Source: a virus. Taken from it: a stretch of 22,311 nt of DNA. Shown in pieces: positions 18,821-22,311 of this stretch. The stretch covers positions 64,001 to 86,311 of IMG/VR virus record IMGVR_UViG_3300012944_000002. One strand, 5' to 3'. The position numbers and the translations under genes are program-made. Positions within the stretch are counted from its first letter, which is position 1. Each line of letters opens with the position of its first letter. The notes under the pieces are model-generated. The model searched no databases. It was not told where the DNA came from and saw only the letters and a list, made by a program, of their open reading frames with translations.

Positions 18821-19348
18821 GTGAGCCTCAAAGATGCCGCCCGCCGTGCGGCAGTCCTCTCCGCCCTCGTGGATGCGATCGGCGCCGAACTCAAGACCGC
18901 GAAGGCTGACCTCCAGGCCGAGTTGAAGGCCGCGAAGGAGGAGACGGGCACGCAGCAGGTCGGCGTGACCCTGCCGGACGGGCAGGACGTCGGCAAGGTC
19001 AGCCTCGTACAGCCAAAGGCCGCCGCCGTGGTGACGGACGAGAAGGCGTTCCGCGAGTGGGTTGCGACCGTCCGGCCGGGCGAGGTCGCCAGCCGCGTCG
19101 TCACCGAAGTCCGGCCCGCCTGGGCCGCGCTGGTCCTCAAGGAGGCCACCGCGGCAGGGGTCGCCCGATGGTGCGACAAGGAGACCGGCGAACTGCACGA
19201 CGTGCCCGGCATGGAGATCCAGGGCCGCACCTCATACACCCGCATGACCCTGCCGGACGAGGGCCGGGCCGCCATCGCCGAGGCGTGGCGTACCAGGCAG
19301 ATCGACCACCTGATCCTGCCGCAGCTCACCCAGGGCGGTGCCGCATGA
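18821..19348 (+). CDS. Recombination-module protein of unknown function
   Basis: The GTG at 18821 follows AAGGAG. The 175-residue product has a helical, Lys/Glu-rich N-terminus (residues about 1-45, SALVDAIGAELKTAKADLQA), then a beta-rich stretch (QQVGVTLPDGQDVGKVSLVQ) and helices. It ends with a region containing WCDKETGELHDVPGMEIQGR. It always stays between the ATPase and the exonuclease here, coupled by ATGA to the latter. A Gam-like end-protecting or single-strand-binding role is conceivable from the coiled N-terminus and neighbours, but no signature confirms it. Confidence 0.7.
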   Translation: MSLKDAARRAAVLSALVDAIGAELKTAKADLQAELKAAKEETGTQQVGVTLPDGQDVGKVSLVQPKAAAVVTDEKAFREWVATVRPGEVASRVVTEVRPAWAALVLKEATAAGVARWCDKETGELHDVPGMEIQGRTSYTRMTLPDEGRAAIAEAWRTRQIDHLILPQLTQGGAA

Positions 19349-19953
19349 TCCTCGCCTTCGCCGACACAGAGACGCCCCACCTGAACCCGCGCGGCCGGGT
19401 CCCGTGGGAGATCGCCATCATCCGCCGCCGCCCGGACGGCACCGAGACCGAGCACGTGTGGCAGGTCCGCCCGGACCTGGCGACTGCCGACCCGGTGTCG
19501 CTTCGCTTCGGCCGCTACGGGGAGCGCTTCATCGTCCCCGACGACGCCGAGGCATCCGGAGCGCATCCGGACCATCCGATCATCCGGATGACCCGCGAGC
19601 AGGTGGCCACCGCCATCTCCAACGTCCTGGACGGCGCGGTCATTGTCGGCTCCAACGCCCAGTTCGACGCCAACTGGATCGGCGAACTGCTGCACCGCCA
19701 CGACATCGAGCCGAACTGGCACTACCGGCCCGTGTGCGTTGCCACCCGCGCCGAGGGCTATCTGACCGCCATCGACCCCGAGTGGGTGGCAGAGCAGTCC
19801 GCGAAGGGTCCGATCTCCTCATACGCCCTGTCGCGCCGCCTCGGCGTCGAACCGCCGGCCAAGGACGTGGCGCACACCGCGCTCGGCGATGCCCGCTGGC
19901 ACAAGGCCCTGTACGACGCCCTTCCCAGCCGTCGGGCGGTGAGCGCGCGATGA
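19345..19953 (+). CDS. DEDDh-family 3'-5' exonuclease (DnaQ-like)
   Basis: The ATG overlaps the previous stop (ATGA). The 202-residue product carries the exonuclease motifs: Exo I D7-x-E9 (FADTETPHL), Exo II with Asp108 (IVGSNAQFDANW) and Exo III with His177 and Asp182 (VAHTALGDARWH). These acidic residues hold the two metal ions that cut DNA from the 3' end; the His makes it the DEDDh (epsilon/RNase T-like) type. No polymerase gene is seen, so a recombination, replication-repair or processing role beside the Sak4-like ATPase is more likely than proofreading. Confidence 0.85.
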   Translation: MILAFADTETPHLNPRGRVPWEIAIIRRRPDGTETEHVWQVRPDLATADPVSLRFGRYGERFIVPDDAEASGAHPDHPIIRMTREQVATAISNVLDGAVIVGSNAQFDANWIGELLHRHDIEPNWHYRPVCVATRAEGYLTAIDPEWVAEQSAKGPISSYALSRRLGVEPPAKDVAHTALGDARWHKALYDALPSRRAVSAR

Positions 19954-20195
19954 CCACCCTCCGCCGCCTGCTGGCCGCCGTGACCCACTCCGGCCCCGGC
20001 TACGACCTGCCGCCCCAGCCCCGTCGCGGCGACCACGTCGCGGCGTGGCTCAAAGCGCAGCGGGACCAGCACGTGGACGGCTACGACTCCCCGCCGCCGG
20101 AGTGGCACGCGCTCGACCGCGTGCTCGACGACTACCGGCTGCACGCCGACACCGGGACGCCGCTCGACCAGCCGCTCGGGGATGTGGCGCCGTGA
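19950..20195 (+). CDS. Hypothetical protein of the recombination operon
   Basis: The ATG overlaps the exonuclease stop (ATGA). The 81-residue product has a basic N-terminal helix (TTLRRLLAAVTHSG), a Pro-rich part and two helices (HVAAWLKAQRDQHVDGYDSP, then EWHALDRVLDDYRLHAD). Family not recognised; coupled to both neighbours. Confidence 0.65.
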   Translation: MTTLRRLLAAVTHSGPGYDLPPQPRRGDHVAAWLKAQRDQHVDGYDSPPPEWHALDRVLDDYRLHADTGTPLDQPLGDVAP

Positions 20196-20374
20196 CCGAC
20201 CACCCCGGCAAGTACGCGCAGGCGGGCAACGCCCGGCCGCCGCACTGGTCCCCGCCCAAGCTCACCTCCCGCCAGCGAACCGAGATCTCCCACCGCCTCG
20301 CCGACGGCGAAACCCCCAGAGCCCTCGCCCTCGAATACCGCGTCAGCACCGACACCATCCGCCGCTACCGCTGA
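20192..20374 (+). CDS. Small resolvase-type helix-turn-helix protein
   Basis: The GTG overlaps the previous stop (GTGA). The last 38 residues of 60 form a helix-turn-helix of the Hin/resolvase type (LTSRQRTEISHRLADGETPR, then ALALEYRVSTDTIRRYR). The first 20 residues look disordered. It is basic and likely binds DNA, perhaps as a local regulator. It closes the recombination operon; a hairpin follows. Confidence 0.7.
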   Translation: MTDHPGKYAQAGNARPPHWSPPKLTSRQRTEISHRLADGETPRALALEYRVSTDTIRRYR

Positions 20375-20383
20375 ACCCCGGCT

Positions 20384-20406
20384 GCCCGCGCCCGGAATGC
20401 GCGGGC
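20384..20406 (+). terminator. Hairpin between operons
   Basis: GCCCGCGC (20384-20391) pairs perfectly with GCGCGGGC (20399-20406) nine bases after the stop at 20374. Confidence 0.6.
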
Positions 20407-20443
20407 GGCCACCCACCAGCACAACACACCCGAGGAGGACCCA

Positions 20444-21409
20444 ATGGCCAACGAAGAGCCGATCCAGACCGACGAACTGATCCTCACGGAGTCCCGCACT
20501 CGACGGGATCAGACCATCGCCCACATCGAAGTCCTCGACAAGGTCGGGGCGCTCGCGCTCCTGTCGGACGGCATGCACGTCACCACCGATGGAATCGCGG
20601 CCTTCTACAAGGTCCCCGTACCGACCATCGAGAGCGTCGTTGAAATCCACCGCGCCGAGTTGGAGTCGAACGGACGGCGCGTCCTCAGAGGTGCTGAGCT
20701 GCGTGATTTTGCGGCACCTTTTGGCGGTACCGCAAATCTGGGGATCAGCACCAAGACGCGCTCGCTTGCGGTCTTCTCGCGCCGCGCGATCCTCAACGTT
20801 GGCCAGCTCCTGACCGGCTCCGAGGTCGCGAAGGCTGTCCGCACGCACCTGCTCGACGCCGAAGCCACGAGCTCCGCACGGTTCACGCTCCCGACGTCCT
20901 TCGCAGACGCCCTGGAACTGGCGGCGAAGCAGGCCCGCGAGCTGGAAGACGCCCGGTCGGAGAACGAGGAACTGGCAGAGACCAACGCCCGTCTGTCCCC
21001 GAAGGCCCGGGTCGCCGACCAGTACGCGGCGAACCCCGGCATCACGCCGACCGTGTTCCACAAGACGCACTTCCCGGAGATCAGCGAGCGCGGCTTCTTC
21101 GAGCACCTGTACCGCAAGGACTACCTGATCGATCAGCGCAACACCCGCTGGGACGTGCGCAAGGAGGAGTGGAAGGACGGACCGGAGCACCTGCACCCCA
21201 CCGCAAAGGGGAAGCGCTACTTCTACCTCGCACCCAAGCTCGACCGGAACGGCGTCCGCCGCCAGCAGACGTTGGTGATCCCTGGTGATGCTGAGCACGA
21301 CCTCGTGGCCGCCCTGGAACGCGACCGGCTGCCGTCGCGGAACCGTCCCGCGCTCCCCGATCTCCGGGACGACCGCTTCTGGGGCGCCGGCGAAGCGGGT
21401 GCGGCATGA
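20444..21409 (+). CDS. Phage antirepressor with KilA-C domain
   Basis: The ATG at 20444 follows GAGGAGGAC. The 321-residue product has an N-terminal domain (residues about 20-140, IAHIEVLDKVGALALLSDGM and VPVPTIESVVEIHRAE) and a coiled coil (about 156-184). The C-terminal KilA-C/Ant-type domain lies at about 185-275 (LSPKARVADQYAANPG, RGFFEHLYRKDYLIDQRNTR, HPTAKGKRYFYLAP). KilA-C proteins are antirepressors or DNA-binding early regulators of temperate phages. The N-terminal domain is widespread in Streptomyces elements but I cannot name it. It heads a coupled operon and lies 9 kb from the repressor, so it could act in trans on it. Confidence 0.8.
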   Translation: MANEEPIQTDELILTESRTRRDQTIAHIEVLDKVGALALLSDGMHVTTDGIAAFYKVPVPTIESVVEIHRAELESNGRRVLRGAELRDFAAPFGGTANLGISTKTRSLAVFSRRAILNVGQLLTGSEVAKAVRTHLLDAEATSSARFTLPTSFADALELAAKQARELEDARSENEELAETNARLSPKARVADQYAANPGITPTVFHKTHFPEISERGFFEHLYRKDYLIDQRNTRWDVRKEEWKDGPEHLHPTAKGKRYFYLAPKLDRNGVRRQQTLVIPGDAEHDLVAALERDRLPSRNRPALPDLRDDRFWGAGEAGAA

Positions 21410-21771
21410 CCCACCTCTCCCTCGCCGAACAGCTGGCCGCCCGGCGCCGTGACGCCACCCTCGCGGAGATCGTCGCCGGGTCCGACTGGGACCGGTACGT
21501 CGTCATGCAGGTCGTCCTGCTGTACGGCAGCGACCACGACACGTTCAGCGCCAACGACATCCGCGACCTGCTGCCCGAGCAGGGCCGCGGGTTCCTCGGC
21601 GCGGCCATCAACGGACTGCGCGCCGCCGGGATAACCCGCCGCGTCCCGGTCGACGGTCTGCCGTCCACGCTCGACTCCACGCACGGCCACCGGCTGGCCG
21701 TCTGGACGCTCACCGGCCACGGGCACCGGCTCGCCGCCGAGCGCTACCACGGGACGGACGTGGCGGCGTGA
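21406..21771 (+). CDS. Winged-helix-like early protein
   Basis: The ATG overlaps the antirepressor stop (ATGA). The 121-residue product reads as a winged helix: MQVVLLYGSDHDTFSANDIR, then LPEQGRGFLGAAINGLRAAG, then a hairpin RLAVWTLTGHGHRLAA. In phages such domains often sit in small replication or regulatory proteins. No specific family is certain. Confidence 0.65.
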   Translation: MTHLSLAEQLAARRRDATLAEIVAGSDWDRYVVMQVVLLYGSDHDTFSANDIRDLLPEQGRGFLGAAINGLRAAGITRRVPVDGLPSTLDSTHGHRLAVWTLTGHGHRLAAERYHGTDVAA

Positions 21772-22052
21772 GCGTCAACCGCGCAGTCTCCGGCCGCTTT
21801 CCGCTGCGCCCCGGCCGCCCGCTGGTCTTCCGCTGCCGCCGACGCGGCGCATGGGGCTTCTTCTGCAACTGCCTCCACTTCGCGCCCAACCGTGCCCTGT
21901 CCAGCGAGGAGCCGAACCGCGACGACTGGGCCGACGCCATGCGCGCCGCCATCAACCACGTCCGGTACTGGCACAAGACGCCAGGACAACTCGAAACGGA
22001 GCACCTGGAACGGCTGTTCGCCGCCGACGCATGGGCCGGGAGGGCGGCATGA
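21768..22052 (+). CDS. Hypothetical early protein, 94 residues
   Basis: The GTG overlaps the previous stop (GTGA). The product has a basic, beta-like N-terminus (GRPLVFRCRRRGAWGFFCNC) with three cysteines. A helical second half follows (DWADAMRAAINHVRYWHKTP, QLETEHLERLFAADAWAGR). A metal site is possible. Family not recognised. Confidence 0.6.
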   Translation: MSVNRAVSGRFPLRPGRPLVFRCRRRGAWGFFCNCLHFAPNRALSSEEPNRDDWADAMRAAINHVRYWHKTPGQLETEHLERLFAADAWAGRAA

Positions 22053-22311
22053 ACGGATACCTCGCCCTCGTACTCGTCACCGGCAGCCGCACCTTCAGCG
22101 ACATCCCCGCCATCCACGACACACTGCTCGACACCTGGCACGACGCCCGCCAGGACGGCTGGCCCGGCATCGAGGTCATCGAAGGGCAAGCGTCCGGCGC
22201 GGACAGCATCGCCGCCGACTGGGCAAAGGCCAACCGCGAGCACGGCGTTGGCCACCAGCCGACGCCCGCCCGCTGGGAGCACTGCGCACCCAACTGCCCG
22301 CCCGGCCACCG
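22049..22311 (+). CDS. SLOG-superfamily protein (DUF2493/YspA-like), 3' end outside window
   Basis: The ATG overlaps the previous stop (ATGA); the frame is open to the window end, 87 codons visible. The N-terminal pattern LVTGSRTFSD followed by a helix, then IEVIEGQASGADSIAADWAK, is characteristic of DUF2493, a Rossmann-like SLOG nucleotide-binding family common in phages. The G-S-R and G-x-A-x-GAD loops line the ligand pocket. SLOG proteins bind or process nucleotide-derived ligands; the role in phages is unknown, with links to DNA processing or host-defence signals suggested for relatives. Confidence 0.8.
   Translation, partial: MNGYLALVLVTGSRTFSDIPAIHDTLLDTWHDARQDGWPGIEVIEGQASGADSIAADWAKANREHGVGHQPTPARWEHCAPNCPPGH

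Noticed and set aside
1-22311. CRISPR arrays, rRNA genes, insertion sequences and transposases
   Set aside because: No regularly spaced repeats, no rRNA signature and no transposase-like protein were seen.

Overview
The sequence reads as one stretch of a temperate, tailed phage (or an excised prophage) of a high-GC actinomycete, most likely Streptomyces. Support: very high GC at third codon positions, GTG starts, many 1- or 4-base stop/start overlaps, actinobacterial families (DUF6233, DUF3761-like, short GntR and XRE proteins, PP2C), and a phage order of late/lysis-side genes, accessory block, attP, integrase, repressor, excisionase, early genes.

Layout. 1-1042: end of a late operon with a coiled-coil membrane protein (cut by the window edge) and a membrane-anchored collagen-like protein. 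1126-8174: accessory block in short, mostly separately regulated units. It holds a small DUF3761-like membrane protein, an N-terminally short PP2C-like phosphatase, a small helix-turn-helix protein behind a pair of near-identical palindromes, a three-gene operon ending in a first tyrosine integrase, DUF6233 and GntR genes, a micro-operon of three tiny Cys-rich proteins and a small XRE gene. Several of these genes look leaderless. 8540-8925: a probable attP. The last 26 codons of an acyl-CoA dehydrogenase gene sit without their 5' part between two sets of matching direct repeats that look like integrase arm sites. 8882-10180: the second integrase, facing that site.

10262-11885 is the immunity/excision switch: a leftward XRE repressor, a control region with three 11-bp repeats and a good promoter, then a rightward leaderless Cro-like gene overlapping a MerR/HTH_17 excisionase. 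11978-16523 is a chain of 15 small early genes in which each start overlaps the previous stop. A lipoprotein (possible superinfection exclusion) follows. 17052-20374 is a DNA-recombination module (Sak4-like ATPase, unknown partner, DEDDh exonuclease, small HTH protein). 20444-22311 begins a further operon with a KilA-C antirepressor, a winged-helix-like protein and a SLOG/DUF2493 protein cut by the window end.

How it works together (inference): the second integrase and the excisionase would move the element in and out of the 3' end of a host acyl-CoA dehydrogenase gene, with the attP copy restoring the gene. The XRE/Cro pair would decide lysis or lysogeny and the KilA-C protein could modulate that. 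The recombination genes serve replication or repair. The first integrase and the palindrome-controlled genes around it do not fit a single-integrase phage and are the most unusual part.
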